A stretch of 64,000 bases of DNA from Paenibacillus mesophilus (GTDB lineage Bacteria > Bacillota > Bacilli > Paenibacillales > NBRC-103111): the NCBI RefSeq assembly GCF_005938385.1, contig NZ_VCRA01000009.1, forward strand, positions 1-64,000, given 5' to 3'. How positions within the stretch are numbered: the first letter of the stretch is position 1; the number at the start of each line of letters is the position of its first letter. Under the pieces are notes generated by a model that searched no databases, was not told where the DNA came from, and saw nothing but the letters and a program-made list of their open reading frames with translations. Below are positions 6,776 through 16,241 of the stretch, one piece after another. A program made the translations under genes and the position numbers.

Positions 6776-8945
6776 GCGTGACCCCGTATTTGTGCTTGAA
6801 CTTGGTGCAGAAATACGGGGCGTTGCTGTAGCCGACCTGATCCGCGATCTCGGTTACGGAGCGGCGATCGTTTCGGAGCAGCTCGCAAGCCCGCTCCAGC
6901 CGGGCGTTCGTCATATATTCGAGGAACGATACCCCGTGCACCTCCTTGAACTGTCTGGACAAGTAGTGGGTGGACAGCCCCGCCATTTCCGATAAAGTAT
7001 CGAGCGAAATATCTTCTTTCAGATGCTCGTCGATATAGGTCTTCAGCTTGTAGAAGACGTCGTGCTGGGCATGGTGAAGCAAATGACGGCGAATATGTCC
7101 CCCGATTTGCAGGCATCGCTCGCGGATGGTCGCAATCGTCTCGCGGAACGTGTCCTGACGGAGATCGCGGAACAGAAGCGACGGGGAATACATCCGTTCT
7201 TGCGAGTTGATATCGATCATCACTCTCGAGAGTACCATCGTAATCTGCATCAGGGAAAATTCGACCGCTTCCAATGACAACGTATCGCGCCGCAGCATCC
7301 CGGCGAACTCCTCGACAAATTGCTCGATCGCCGGGATATCCCCGGCGCGAAGCGCGTTTTCCAGCGGCTCGTAAGCGATGACCGGCATTTCCGTGCGCCT
7401 GCTGATCGCGCCATAATCGACGATCGAACCGACCCCGTCGAGGAACGTGTATCGTAATGCTACCGCCGCTTGCTCATACGACTTCGAAATATCTTCCGCA
7501 TGAAGAGCCAAACCGCCGATTCCCGCCGCAAACGAAGCCTCACGCGGTCCTTGCTGCGACGCGAGCTTCAGCAATTCCTCGCGAATCCCGCTAACGGCAC
7601 TCTCCGACTCCCCGGCGAAATAAAGCAAGCCGAGCTCTACAGCGCTCATCTCCACGATTTCGCAATGGAACGGGTGCGCAAGCTTGCGCAGCTTCGCCTT
7701 CCACGTTTTTACAGTATCCCGGTCCAGCTTTACGTTCACGACGACATATCGGCCGTCCGGCCGGATTCTCTCCGGATATTCGTCTTCGCCCAGAATACCG
7801 TTCAGCAGCGCGGCGAGCTTATTGTCGTCCAACTCGCCGGTCAGCTGCTTGACCTTATGATTCAATCCCGACAAGACGTAATCGACCACTGTGAACTCGT
7901 TCTGCTGATGGGCCTGGGCCGGGAACAATCCGCCGTTCGTCTCTTGAAGCTTCCGGAGCATGTGCTGGACAGGCCGGTACGTCTTGACGGAAATATAGTA
8001 GGAGATGAGGATGCCGAACAGCAGCAAGCCCGCACCGACCAATGCGAGCGGCCAACGTATCGCGGCCGAGCCGACCGGCTGCACGGAGGCGAATACCCAA
8101 TCGTTCCCTGGTGAGTCCCCTCCCAAAACGGATAGCAGCCGGCCGTTTTGTCTGCCGGCGGCGGCAGGATTGCCGGCAAGCTTCGCCCAATACTGATCCA
8201 GCTCTTGGCTGTCGAGATTGCTCGAGCCGGCGATAAATTGCTGCTTCACATTGACCATCAGCAGTTTTTCCGCCTGCGAGCCGAGCAGCGAATCCAGCAT
8301 ATCGCGAATGTGCTCCTTGTATATGTCGATAAACATGTACCCGCTTATCTCGCCGCCGCGTGCTTGAATAGGGAACGTGTAGATGTAGGTAAGCAGCTGA
8401 TCGGTCAGTTTATCCTCATACGGTACGGAGCGAGCAAGCCACTGGTCCGTTGCCAGACGCCCTTGCTCGAGCTCGGCGATCAGGCCGTATTTGGGAGAAT
8501 GGGCGGAAACTTTGTAATAAGCATACGGATCGACCATCAAGTTCGAATTTTTGAAATAGACGGATACGCTTTCCGTTCCCGGATTGGCGCTTACGGTCGT
8601 TTTCAGGTGATTGGCGACCCGGTATATTTGATATAAATTATGGCCGTACTCTTTGTAGAACGAAGTAAACGCATCGTCCGTGCCGTTCCCCGTATTCATC
8701 GTAGTCAAAATTTCACTGATGAAAGCGTTCTTAAAAATCCCCGGGTAAAGCTCCTCCACGTATGTCTTCACTTGGCCAAGCTTGCCCCGGCTGTCCCGCT
8801 CCTGTTTGTCTTCGGCCGCCCGCTTCGCATTATTGTACAAAATGGCCCCGCACAAGGTGGAAATGACGATCGTTACGATCGTATACGAGAGAAACAGACG
8901 GCGGAAATAAATATTTTGGAACCGGCGGTTAAACGTCCATTTCAT
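6732..8945 (-). CDS. Membrane-anchored AraC-family transcriptional regulator
   Basis: The 737-residue protein has a transmembrane helix near residues 15-35, an extracytoplasmic region of about 230-250 residues, a second helix at about residues 295-318 (ALVGAGLLLFGILISYYIS), a cytoplasmic linker, and a C-terminal AraC pair of helix-turn-helix motifs (LDTLSEMAGLSTHYLSRQFK and RRSVTEIADQVGYSNAPYFC). This is the YesS-like layout common in Paenibacillus, where an external signal is thought to control a nearby uptake or degradation operon. It is divergent from the binding-protein and beta-helix pair at 9201-13519, the likely target. GGGAGAG precedes the ATG. The 3' end overlaps the HAD gene by 44 bases. 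Confidence 0.9.
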   Translation of the reverse strand: MKWTFNRRFQNIYFRRLFLSYTIVTIVISTLCGAILYNNAKRAAEDKQERDSRGKLGQVKTYVEELYPGIFKNAFISEILTTMNTGNGTDDAFTSFYKEYGHNLYQIYRVANHLKTTVSANPGTESVSVYFKNSNLMVDPYAYYKVSAHSPKYGLIAELEQGRLATDQWLARSVPYEDKLTDQLLTYIYTFPIQARGGEISGYMFIDIYKEHIRDMLDSLLGSQAEKLLMVNVKQQFIAGSSNLDSQELDQYWAKLAGNPAAAGRQNGRLLSVLGGDSPGNDWVFASVQPVGSAAIRWPLALVGAGLLLFGILISYYISVKTYRPVQHMLRKLQETNGGLFPAQAHQQNEFTVVDYVLSGLNHKVKQLTGELDDNKLAALLNGILGEDEYPERIRPDGRYVVVNVKLDRDTVKTWKAKLRKLAHPFHCEIVEMSAVELGLLYFAGESESAVSGIREELLKLASQQGPREASFAAGIGGLALHAEDISKSYEQAAVALRYTFLDGVGSIVDYGAISRRTEMPVIAYEPLENALRAGDIPAIEQFVEEFAGMLRRDTLSLEAVEFSLMQITMVLSRVMIDINSQERMYSPSLLFRDLRQDTFRETIATIRERCLQIGGHIRRHLLHHAQHDVFYKLKTYIDEHLKEDISLDTLSEMAGLSTHYLSRQFKEVHGVSFLEYMTNARLERACELLRNDRRSVTEIADQVGYSNAPYFCTKFKHKYGVTPMQYRNSYRVALEE

Positions 8946-9200
8946 ATCGTGCCATTCTCTCCCTTACGCTAAAGTCCTCCTAGCGTATCACGAGTCCGCT
9001 TGCGTGTAAATATGTGCGGAAACGGCGGTTCAGTAGGCGAAAAGCTCGCTGTATCAAGGGATTTCAAAGTCTATGTCAAATATTTGAATAAGGCCGGGGC
9101 AAATATGTATAACGAATCGCATGAACTTGAAATCTCTTTTTTGGAACCGTTGTGAAATAATGAAGGCGCATTCATATATCCGATACAGGAGGGGTTCACG

Positions 9201-10559
9201 TTGCTAAGATGGACCGGAAAGGGAACGGTCGTGCTGCTGGCCGGAATGATGGCGCTGCTGTCGGCGTGCGGCGGAGCAAGCGGAGTGGAGAGCGGGAAGA
9301 AAGGGGCGGCGCCGGCCGAAGGGGGAGCCGGTGCGAAAGAAGCGCCGAAGGAGAAGAAGGAGCCGATCGAGCTCGTGTTCAAGGACGCGACCTTCGGGTG
9401 GTCGGCCGAAGACTTTATGAACGATTACGGCAAGGCGATCGAGCAGAAGTTCCCGCATATCAAAGTATCGTTCGTACCGCATCCGAAGCCGAGCATTCCC
9501 GAAATGTTCGCGACGAAGGCGAAGTTCGATATCGTCATCTCGTCCTTGCTGATGTTTAACACCAATATTCTGGATAATAATTTGCAATACGATCTCACGC
9601 CGTTAATCAAATCGACCAAATACAATTTGGACCGGATCGAGCCGACCGCATTGGCACTCGCCAAGCAATTGGCGAACGGCGGCATATACGGCCTACCCGT
9701 CGCGGGAGCGGCTTCGACGATCGTGTACAATAAAGCGTTGTTCGACAAGTTCGGCGTTCCTTATCCGAAGGATGGGATGAGCTGGGACGATTTCTACGAG
9801 GTGTCCAAAAAAATGTCTCGCGTAGAAGGCGGTGTCCGGTATCAAGGCTCGCTCGTATATCCGAATTTCATGCTGTACCGAAACCCGTACTCATTAAGCT
9901 TGATCAATCCGAACACGGACAAAGCCGACTTCAGCAGCCCCAAATGGAAAGAGTATATCGAAACGATGCTCAGCATTTACAAGATTCCGAACAATCAGGT
10001 GGAGAAAAGAGGGCAGTTCGGCGGCCAGGTCGGGAAAGACCTGTTCGAGAAAGATCAAGTCGTCGCGATGTATTTGAACGCCTCGGGGACCGGCATCCGG
10101 GAGCTGAGCTTCAAAAATATGGACTATGACTTCGCCCAAATCCCGACGTTCAAAGATGCGCCGGGCTTGGGTCCGCAGCCTTATCCGCTGTATTTCTATA
10201 TTTCCGCCGCCTCCGAGCTGAAGGAGCAAGCTTTTGACGTATTGTCGTATTTGACTTCGGACGAGTTTCAGCTGGAAAGCTCCAAGAAAGGCACGCTGAC
10301 GGCTCTGAGCAGCAAAGAAATCCAGATGGCGTTCGCCCAAAACTACCCGGAGTTCAAAGGGAAAAACATTAAAGCGATATTGCCCGCCAAGTTTGCGCCT
10401 CCGGCTTACCGCAGCAAGTATGACGGAATCGTCAGAGGGGATCTGGAGTCCGCCTTCATCTCCGCGGCAATGGGCGAGAAAGATATTAATACGGCGATGA
10501 GGGAAGCCGAAGAGTCGGCGAACAAGAAGATTGAGCAGGCCAAATCGCAAATGAAATAG
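9201..10559 (+). CDS. Orphan extracellular solute-binding lipoprotein (SBP 1)
   Basis: The signal peptide ends in the lipobox LSAC with Cys23, so the mature protein is lipid-anchored outside the membrane. The rest has the family 1 (sugar/oligosaccharide) binding-protein pattern, including FDKFGVPYPKDGMSWDDFYE and, near the end, KGKNIKAILPAKFAPPAYRS. The start is TTG, strongly supported by AGGAGGGG nine bases upstream. No ABC permease or ATPase gene is adjacent. It is followed 29 bases later by a Tat-exported beta-helix protein and is divergent from a membrane AraC regulator. Paralogues lie at 26119, 44611 and 51781. The ligand is unknown, with carbohydrate likely. Confidence 0.88.
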   Translation: MLRWTGKGTVVLLAGMMALLSACGGASGVESGKKGAAPAEGGAGAKEAPKEKKEPIELVFKDATFGWSAEDFMNDYGKAIEQKFPHIKVSFVPHPKPSIPEMFATKAKFDIVISSLLMFNTNILDNNLQYDLTPLIKSTKYNLDRIEPTALALAKQLANGGIYGLPVAGAASTIVYNKALFDKFGVPYPKDGMSWDDFYEVSKKMSRVEGGVRYQGSLVYPNFMLYRNPYSLSLINPNTDKADFSSPKWKEYIETMLSIYKIPNNQVEKRGQFGGQVGKDLFEKDQVVAMYLNASGTGIRELSFKNMDYDFAQIPTFKDAPGLGPQPYPLYFYISAASELKEQAFDVLSYLTSDEFQLESSKKGTLTALSSKEIQMAFAQNYPEFKGKNIKAILPAKFAPPAYRSKYDGIVRGDLESAFISAAMGEKDINTAMREAEESANKKIEQAKSQMK

Positions 10560-10588
10560 CGGCTGCACAGCCGAAGGAGGAATGTCGC

Positions 10589-13519
10589 ATGGGAGAGGAT
10601 AGAGGCAGCGCGACACCCGATTCCGCATGGATGAGCCGCCGCCAACTGCTGACGGCATTGGGTGCCGCGACCGCGGCGGTAACCGCCCAGTCGCTGCTTG
10701 CGGGCGGTCCGATGCTGGCGGACGGGCAGACGGTCACCGGACAAACTTACGGGAGCAACGGCTGCTGCAGCTGCGCGTATCGTACGCTGACGGAGCTGAA
10801 ATCGTCGGTCCAACTGACGGAAGGGATGATTGCCGTAACATACGGATATTACACCATAGGGGATGGCGGCGGAGCGGAGTATACGATCACGGCCGGTACG
10901 CTGGCGGAAGACGGCGGCAGTGTCGTCAATCTTCAGAACGGGCTGCAGGCCCGGCTCATTCCGAGCGCTTCGGTCAATTACCGGATTTTCGGGGCTGTAG
11001 GCGATGGCGTGAACGATGACGGGATTCAGATCAAGAAAGCCCACGCCTATGCGAACAAGACGGGGCTTCCGGTCGAGCAAACGAGCGGAGACTACTGGCT
11101 CAAGGCGACGAACAAGATCGAAATCCGGACGAATGTAAGCTGGGGAGCGACTAGGTTTCATATCGACGAAAGCTTCAACTCGAAAACCGACGTGAAGTTT
11201 CTCGTATCGAGCGCCAAACCATCGAGCTCGATCGTATTGGATCCGGCAGCAAAAGCATCATTGATTGCCAAGCTGAAGCCCGGAACGACCCAGCTCCCCG
11301 AGCTCGCTCCGTACAAAAACTGTCTCGTCTTTGTCGTCGACAAAAACGATATCGTTGCCCGCCGGGAAGGCTATGGGAACCAATGGGTGAAGGAAGAGTT
11401 TTTTTATGTGGAAGAGCACGGACGTATTATCGGAGATATCGCCTGGACGTTTCGGGATTATACGAGCTTGACCGCTTATCCTTGCGATGACGGCTATTTG
11501 ATCATCGATGGCGGAACGTTTTATTTGTCGGGGAACAGTCCGGGCAGCAATCAAGGGTATTGGAATAACGGATTTCAAATTCGCCGCAGCCGCACCGTCA
11601 TCCGCAACCAATGGGTCGGTCTGGAAGTCGGTCAGGCCGATGTAGCGCTGGACCCTCGCAACGGGTTTTACACATTCAACTATGTGTACGAGGTGCTGCT
11701 GGAAAATGTCAGGCTCATTCCGTTCGAGAAAGATCGAGGAGGTTCCGGCCAAGTGCCGCAAGGAACATACGGCATCGGGGGGAATCGGGTGCTGGGCGCC
11801 ACATTCCGCAGCGTCACGGCCGAAGGCAGCAGGGTCCATTGGGGCGTGTTCGGAACGAATATGTTCAAAGACTTCCGGGTGGAAAACTGCAAGCTGAACC
11901 GGGTCGACGTTCATTTTCATTGCTGGAACTTGTACATCCGCGATTGCGAGATCGGCTACCGGGGCTTGTCGCTGACCGGGGGAGGCAATCTGTTCGTCGA
12001 GAATACGACTCGCTACGGAAACAATTTCATCGATTTCCGGCCGGACTACGGCGCGAGATGGGACGGCGACATTCGTATCCGGAATTGTCGAATACTTGTG
12101 CCTGGTACGGGCAGCATGGCGTCGGTGCTCTATTACAACCCTTCCAACTACGATTACAAATGCCCGATCGGGTATGGAAGAACAATCCGGATCGAAGATT
12201 TTATTTTCGATTTTACCGGTTCTCCCGCTGCCGCTTTTCCGTGCTGGATCATGAAGATCGCCGCATTTTCCAAGACGGACGAAGGACAGAGGCTGTTTTT
12301 TCCTATGCAGCTCGAATGCCGGAATATATCCGTGCACGGACGGGAGCAAGGCGTGCGTCTGCTGGAGATCAAAGATCCCCGCGGCTTCGACGTGCGCAGG
12401 AAGGGCGGATACGACGGGCAAAAGGTGACGTCGAACTGTTCCATGCGATTCGAGAATATTCAGCTGGAGAAGGTGCCGGTCCAGACGTCGCAATCGGCCG
12501 CGCATGTCCATTTCCTGCTGAATGCGCTCGGCTCCCAAGCATACGACGATGAATATGCGCTGTATCCGACAATCGAAATCGTCGATTGCCGCGACTTTTT
12601 CGGGCATTTCCGGGGGAGCGTCGCGGACGTCCGGTTCCGCAACTGCCTCATTAACTGTATCGACGCCTACGAGGGAGGGCCGATGCGGGGGAGGATCGCG
12701 TTCGATCATTGCGATTTTCGTGCGGATGCGCTCGATGACGGACGGAACTTTCTATTTCTCGGCGTTACGCTCGGCACCCGGTTTACGAACTGCACGGTAT
12801 ACGCGCCGATCGTGAACGGCAGTGCGAGACCCGACCTTGTCAGCCGGTACGAGTTCATCCAAGTGAATCAAGCTTTGCGCTATAACCATGCGAATACGAA
12901 GCTGGCCAAAGAACTGGCGGACTATTACGCCAACGCGGGAACGCCGGTCGAGCCGGAATTTACGGTCATGCTCAGAAGCCATCACGAATCCGAGTCTCCG
13001 TACATGGCACGCCGCAAGGGCACTACGACGCAGCGTCCGACCGCAGGTATGTTCAACTCGGAGAAAGGCTTCGCCTATTTCGATACCGACCTGATGCAGC
13101 TGCTCGTGTGGGACGGCGGGCAATGGGTTTACCCTTCCAGACTGGCGGATACGTTGCATTACTATGCCGCCAACGCTGCGGGCGGGGCGGTCCCGATCCG
13201 GATGGACCGAATGAAGGGGCATCCGACGCAGGAGTATTTGATGCCCAAGGCCGGCCGCTTGTCGGGTTACGCCGCATATGCCGAAGCAGGCGGAGGCGCT
13301 GTGCCGGCCGTTGCGTTTGAGGTTCTCAAGAATGGCGTGCCTTGGCTGGCCGGACTGAACGGCCCCGGCTCGGGACAAAATCCCGCCATCGTACCGATCG
13401 CCGGAGGCGGCGACTTTGTCGGAGGGGACCGCATCGGCGTTCGGATCACGGGCATATCCGGCATGTCGCCGCTTGCCGGCTTCATCGTCGATTTGAATGC
13501 GGAATTCGTCAACTACTGA
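10589..13519 (+). CDS. Tat-exported parallel beta-helix protein (pectate-lyase-like), 976 aa
   Basis: The N-terminus holds a twin-arginine signal (SRRQLLTALGAATAAV, with small hydrophobic residues after). The segment VNYRIFGAVGDGVNDDGIQI is the hallmark that opens pectate-lyase-superfamily beta-helices. Repeated short strands with Asn and Cys ladders (IRNCRILVPG, VENCKLNRV, FDHCDFR, FTNCTVY) run through the middle. The C-terminal 150 residues look like a separate beta domain that includes LLVWDGGQWVYPS. AAGGAGG precedes the ATG, 29 bases after the lipoprotein gene, so they probably form an operon. It may cleave or bind a polysaccharide. No catalytic residues are certain, and polysaccharide lyase and GH28-like folds are both possible. 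Confidence 0.82.
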   Translation: MGEDRGSATPDSAWMSRRQLLTALGAATAAVTAQSLLAGGPMLADGQTVTGQTYGSNGCCSCAYRTLTELKSSVQLTEGMIAVTYGYYTIGDGGGAEYTITAGTLAEDGGSVVNLQNGLQARLIPSASVNYRIFGAVGDGVNDDGIQIKKAHAYANKTGLPVEQTSGDYWLKATNKIEIRTNVSWGATRFHIDESFNSKTDVKFLVSSAKPSSSIVLDPAAKASLIAKLKPGTTQLPELAPYKNCLVFVVDKNDIVARREGYGNQWVKEEFFYVEEHGRIIGDIAWTFRDYTSLTAYPCDDGYLIIDGGTFYLSGNSPGSNQGYWNNGFQIRRSRTVIRNQWVGLEVGQADVALDPRNGFYTFNYVYEVLLENVRLIPFEKDRGGSGQVPQGTYGIGGNRVLGATFRSVTAEGSRVHWGVFGTNMFKDFRVENCKLNRVDVHFHCWNLYIRDCEIGYRGLSLTGGGNLFVENTTRYGNNFIDFRPDYGARWDGDIRIRNCRILVPGTGSMASVLYYNPSNYDYKCPIGYGRTIRIEDFIFDFTGSPAAAFPCWIMKIAAFSKTDEGQRLFFPMQLECRNISVHGREQGVRLLEIKDPRGFDVRRKGGYDGQKVTSNCSMRFENIQLEKVPVQTSQSAAHVHFLLNALGSQAYDDEYALYPTIEIVDCRDFFGHFRGSVADVRFRNCLINCIDAYEGGPMRGRIAFDHCDFRADALDDGRNFLFLGVTLGTRFTNCTVYAPIVNGSARPDLVSRYEFIQVNQALRYNHANTKLAKELADYYANAGTPVEPEFTVMLRSHHESESPYMARRKGTTTQRPTAGMFNSEKGFAYFDTDLMQLLVWDGGQWVYPSRLADTLHYYAANAAGGAVPIRMDRMKGHPTQEYLMPKAGRLSGYAAYAEAGGGAVPAVAFEVLKNGVPWLAGLNGPGSGQNPAIVPIAGGGDFVGGDRIGVRITGISGMSPLAGFIVDLNAEFVNY

Positions 13520-13532
13520 AGCGTTTGTCGCG

Positions 13533-13584
13533 AAAAAAGCCACCGCGTGTTGTGCAACTGCAACGAGCACGCTGTGGCTTTTTT
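13533..13584. terminator. Rho-independent terminator
   Basis: AAAAAAGCCAC (13533-13543) pairs with GTGGCTTTTTT (13574-13584). The stem continues inside through GCGTG/CACGC. A-run and T-run at the two ends make it usable in both directions, between the beta-helix gene and the minus-strand zinc-ribbon gene. Confidence 0.85.
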
Positions 13585-13668
13585 GTGTTGCTGGGAAAGG
13601 GGTGTGGACGATTTGCCGACCCGTATACGCAATAAGAGCGAAGACCCCGGGTCGGGATTTGCGCCGGT

Positions 13669-13926
13669 CTAAGCCCACCTCTTCAGCGTCGGAATGACCT
13701 TGCCGAGCATGTCCCGCGCTTCCTGCTCGGAGATGCCTTGAGCGGAGCGGACGTGCGGAACGCACTCTTCGATCATCGAATGTACGGTGGCGTCGGGGGA
13801 GGTGAAGGCTCCTTCCTTGTAGCAGTAAATGCAATAATCATCATTGCGGCTTCCGTCGGCGTTCGTGCCGGACTCTTCTGCGGCTGCGAGCGGCATTCCG
13901 CAGCTTTGGCAAAACGGTTTGTTCAT
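13669..13926 (-). CDS. Zinc-ribbon domain protein, 85 aa
   Basis: The N-terminus CQSCGMPL followed by YCIYCYKEG gives a four-cysteine zinc ribbon of the putative zinc ribbon family (PF12674-like). The C-terminal half is helical (ISEQEARDMLGKVIPTLKRW). AAGGAGG lies ten bases before the ATG. The protein is cytosolic by appearance. Members are often annotated as transcriptional regulators without evidence, and the function is not known. It is downstream of the WYL regulator on the same strand with a 63-base gap, so it may be co-transcribed. Confidence 0.8.
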   Translation of the reverse strand: MNKPFCQSCGMPLAAAEESGTNADGSRNDDYCIYCYKEGAFTSPDATVHSMIEECVPHVRSAQGISEQEARDMLGKVIPTLKRWA

Positions 13927-13989
13927 CGGGGCATGGCCTCCTTCATCGGAATGAGTTCATCATACACCGCGAACTATGACAGGTGTTTG

Positions 13990-14985
13990 TCATGGTTGAT
14001 ACGGATCGGAATCATTTCCGTACAGCTTCGCAATGTTTCTCACCCTGTCGCGGATGAGCAGGCGCAGCCGTTCCGGCTCGAGCACTTCGACCCGGTCCCC
14101 GAAGCCGAGCAGGAAGCCGTACACCCATTCGTCCTCCGGGTACGTCTCGGTGACGATAACGGAACCGTCCGGCTGCGGCTGAAGCCGTTCGACGCCGAAA
14201 TATTCTTCCGCGCGGGCGCGCCCCTCCGGAGTAAACCGGAGCACCATCGTCACCGGCCGGGTATTGTTGTCCCACATCCGATCCCAATCCGCACCCTCGA
14301 CGGGAGCATGCTCTCTCCGCTCGAAGCGTCTCTCCATAATCGAAAGCTGCGACATCCGGGATAGACGGAACAATCGAAAATCGTTCCGGTGCATACAATA
14401 GGCATAGATGTACCACGACACGCCCTTGAGCAGCAGGGTCATCGGCTCGACGCTCCGCTCGGTGGCGATCCCGTTCACGGACGTGTACGAGAACCGGATC
14501 ATGCGCGAATGCTGCAGCGCTTCGCGAATGAGCGCCACTTTGCGTTTCATCGTACCGTCCGAGCCCCACGGGTTCATATCGATCACGAGCCTGTCCTGCC
14601 AAAACCGGGCGGCTTCCTTCTCTTTGTCGGACAGTAGTCCGGCATACTTCTCGAGCGTCGTTCCGAAGCGCGAATCGTCAATCGCCGTGGTCATTCCTTT
14701 CAATGCCGCCAGGACGGAAGCGATCTCGTCGAAGGTCAGCGCGTTCCGATCGAGCCGGTAGCCTTCCATCACTTCGAAGCCGCCGCCCGCCCCTTGATAA
14801 GCGACAAGGGGAAATCCGGCTTGGCACAACGTATCGATATCGCGATATACCGTTCTTACGGAAACTTCCATTTTGTCGGCGAGCTCCGTCGCGGAGATCC
14901 GTTTCCGGTTGACGACGAGCATCAAGGTGGCGAGCAGCCTTTCCAATCGCAATGCATTCCCCGTCCTTTCCGTATTGTCGGACAA
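13990..14985 (-). CDS. YafY-type regulator with HTH and WYL domains
   Basis: The DeoR-like helix-turn-helix at the N-terminus (RISATELADKMEVSVRTVYRDIDTL) is followed by a WYL domain (about residues 150-230, with GVSWYIYAYCMHRNDFRLFRL) and a C-terminal extension, the standard layout of YafY/YobV-type regulators. WYL domains bind small ligands or nucleic acids. The listed start is TTG with a poor ribosome site. A second TTG at 14952, giving RLERLLATLM, has AAGGACGGGG in front and matches the usual family start, so the true protein may be 11 residues shorter. The target genes are unknown. Confidence 0.85.
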   Translation of the reverse strand: MSDNTERTGNALRLERLLATLMLVVNRKRISATELADKMEVSVRTVYRDIDTLCQAGFPLVAYQGAGGGFEVMEGYRLDRNALTFDEIASVLAALKGMTTAIDDSRFGTTLEKYAGLLSDKEKEAARFWQDRLVIDMNPWGSDGTMKRKVALIREALQHSRMIRFSYTSVNGIATERSVEPMTLLLKGVSWYIYAYCMHRNDFRLFRLSRMSQLSIMERRFERREHAPVEGADWDRMWDNNTRPVTMVLRFTPEGRARAEEYFGVERLQPQPDGSVIVTETYPEDEWVYGFLLGFGDRVEVLEPERLRLLIRDRVRNIAKLYGNDSDPYQP

Positions 14986-15134
14986 AAGCTTACCATGTCC
15001 GAATCGGACGTGTCTACCGGTGCGAACCGGGGAACGATAGTTTGAGGAATCGTGCCCGGTCTAGTAATATAAAAATAAAGTAGGCGGCGCGGTATGGCTT
15101 CGCGGCTGCCATTTATCGGAGCGGAGGAGCGACA

Positions 15135-15617
15135 GTGAAGTGGAATGAACAAGAACCGGGACGGTGGCACAGGCACGCCGTCCGCGTCCGCTATCAGGAA
15201 ACGGACCGCATGGGGGTCGTCTATCATGCCAACTATATCAACTGGTTCGAGATCGGCCGAACCGAGCTGATCCGGGACCGAGGGTTCCCGTACAGCCGGA
15301 TCGAAGAGATGGGGCTGTATTTACCCGTCGTCGAGCTGGAATCGAAGTTTCACCAGCCGGCCAAGTATGATGACGCCATTGCGATCTATACGCGAATTTC
15401 TTCATTTAACGCTTTGACCGTCAAGTTCGAATCGCAAATACGGCGGCGGCCGGATAACGACATGACGTTCGACAGGGCGGAAGGCATCGCCCTGCCCGAA
15501 GGGGATTTGCTTGTCAGCGGCATGACCCGTCACGTATGGCTGAACCGGGAATGGAAGCCGGCTCGCATCGACAGGGAGGCGCCGGAGCTGTTCCGGCTGA
15601 TGGGTGACGAGCGATGA
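15135..15617 (+). CDS. YbgC/FadM-type acyl-CoA thioesterase (hotdog fold)
   Basis: The motif VRYQETDRMGVVYHANYINWFEIGRTE, with the catalytic-type Asp (ETDRMGVVYH) and Tyr-His-Ala-Asn pattern, is typical of 4-hydroxybenzoyl-CoA/YbgC thioesterases, which hydrolyse acyl-CoA esters in the cytosol. Length (160 aa) is slightly above the family norm. The start is GTG behind GGAGGAG. The stop overlaps the start of fxsA by four bases (ATGA), so the two are coupled. A chain-length or aromatic preference cannot be inferred. Confidence 0.85.
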   Translation: MKWNEQEPGRWHRHAVRVRYQETDRMGVVYHANYINWFEIGRTELIRDRGFPYSRIEEMGLYLPVVELESKFHQPAKYDDAIAIYTRISSFNALTVKFESQIRRRPDNDMTFDRAEGIALPEGDLLVSGMTRHVWLNREWKPARIDREAPELFRLMGDER

Positions 15618-16012
15618 TGATGCGTTTACTCGTATTGCTGTTTATTGTGATTCCGGCTCTGGAAATATGGGCGATCATTGAAGTGGGGCAGCGGATCGGA
15701 GGATGGCAGACGTTCGGCCTCATCATCTTGACAGGCATCGTAGGCGCTTATTTGGCGAAGAAGGAGGCGCTTAAGGTGTGGAACTATGCACAGCACGACA
15801 TGGCCTCGGGACAAATACCGACGCGGCATATCCTTGACGGAATATGCGTATTTGCCGGGGGGATCTTTCTGCTATCGCCCGGTTTCCTGACCGATATCGC
15901 CGGCATTCTGCTCATTTTGCCGGTTACCCGGCGGCTGTTCCGGAATGTGCTGTCCATCTGGATCCAGAAGAGGCTGTCGAACGGTCGGCCGTTTTTCTAC
16001 TTCAGAAGATAG
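15614..16012 (+). CDS. fxsA: FxsA family membrane protein (YtzA-like)
   Basis: The 132-residue protein opens with a membrane helix (LLVLLFIVIPALEIWAIIEV) and continues with the conserved GGWQTFGLIILTGIVGAYLA and GGIFLLSPGFLTDIAGILLI, the FxsA signature with three or four membrane segments. In E. coli, FxsA overproduction relieves phage T7 exclusion by F; the normal role is not known. In B. subtilis its relative YtzA lies near pyk and citZ, as here. The ATG overlaps the thioesterase stop. The C-terminus is basic (RRLFRNVLSIWIQKRLSNGR). Confidence 0.88.
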   Translation: MMMRLLVLLFIVIPALEIWAIIEVGQRIGGWQTFGLIILTGIVGAYLAKKEALKVWNYAQHDMASGQIPTRHILDGICVFAGGIFLLSPGFLTDIAGILLILPVTRRLFRNVLSIWIQKRLSNGRPFFYFRR

Positions 16013-16030
16013 ACCGGTCCCCCCAACTGG

Positions 16031-16105
16031 TCCCCCAAAAGTGGAGCCGTCCTTCGCAGCGTATTCGAAGTATTTGTGGGGAGCACCCAAATCCGCTCCC
16101 CACAA
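16031..16105 (+). repeat. Dispersed element, copy B, with downstream hairpin
   Basis: TCCCCCAAAAGTGG, the core CCTTCGCAGC and TATTTGTGGGGAGC match the family. In this copy the 3' competitor is a perfect 11-bp stem: TTGTGGGGAGC (16074-16084) with GCTCCCCACAA (16095-16105). The GGGG can therefore pair with the 5' C-run or with this 3' arm. It lies between fxsA and the Pho box of ppk and may end the fxsA transcript. Confidence 0.6.
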
Positions 16106-16161
16106 CCGGCCCTCCATACACGCGGTCGCTCGCCCCTGAATTGCTTCGAAATTACGTTCAT

Positions 16162-16204
16162 TTTACAAATCCTTAACATCGGTTTAACAATCCCCGGTGA
16201 TAAT
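16162..16204 (+). promoter_or_regulatory. Pho box and -10 element upstream of ppk1
   Basis: Three TT(A/T)ACA hexamers, TTTACA 16162-16167, TTAACA 16173-16178 and TTAACA 16184-16189, are separated by exactly five bases each. This 11-bp period is the PhoP-phosphate binding pattern of Bacillus. A TGATAAT -10 element (GATAAT 16199-16204) follows nine bases later, as expected for PhoP-activated promoters. It predicts induction of ppk1 under phosphate limitation. Confidence 0.75.
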
Positions 16205-16241
16205 AGAAGAAGCAATCATCATCGTAACGGAGGAATCCGAG

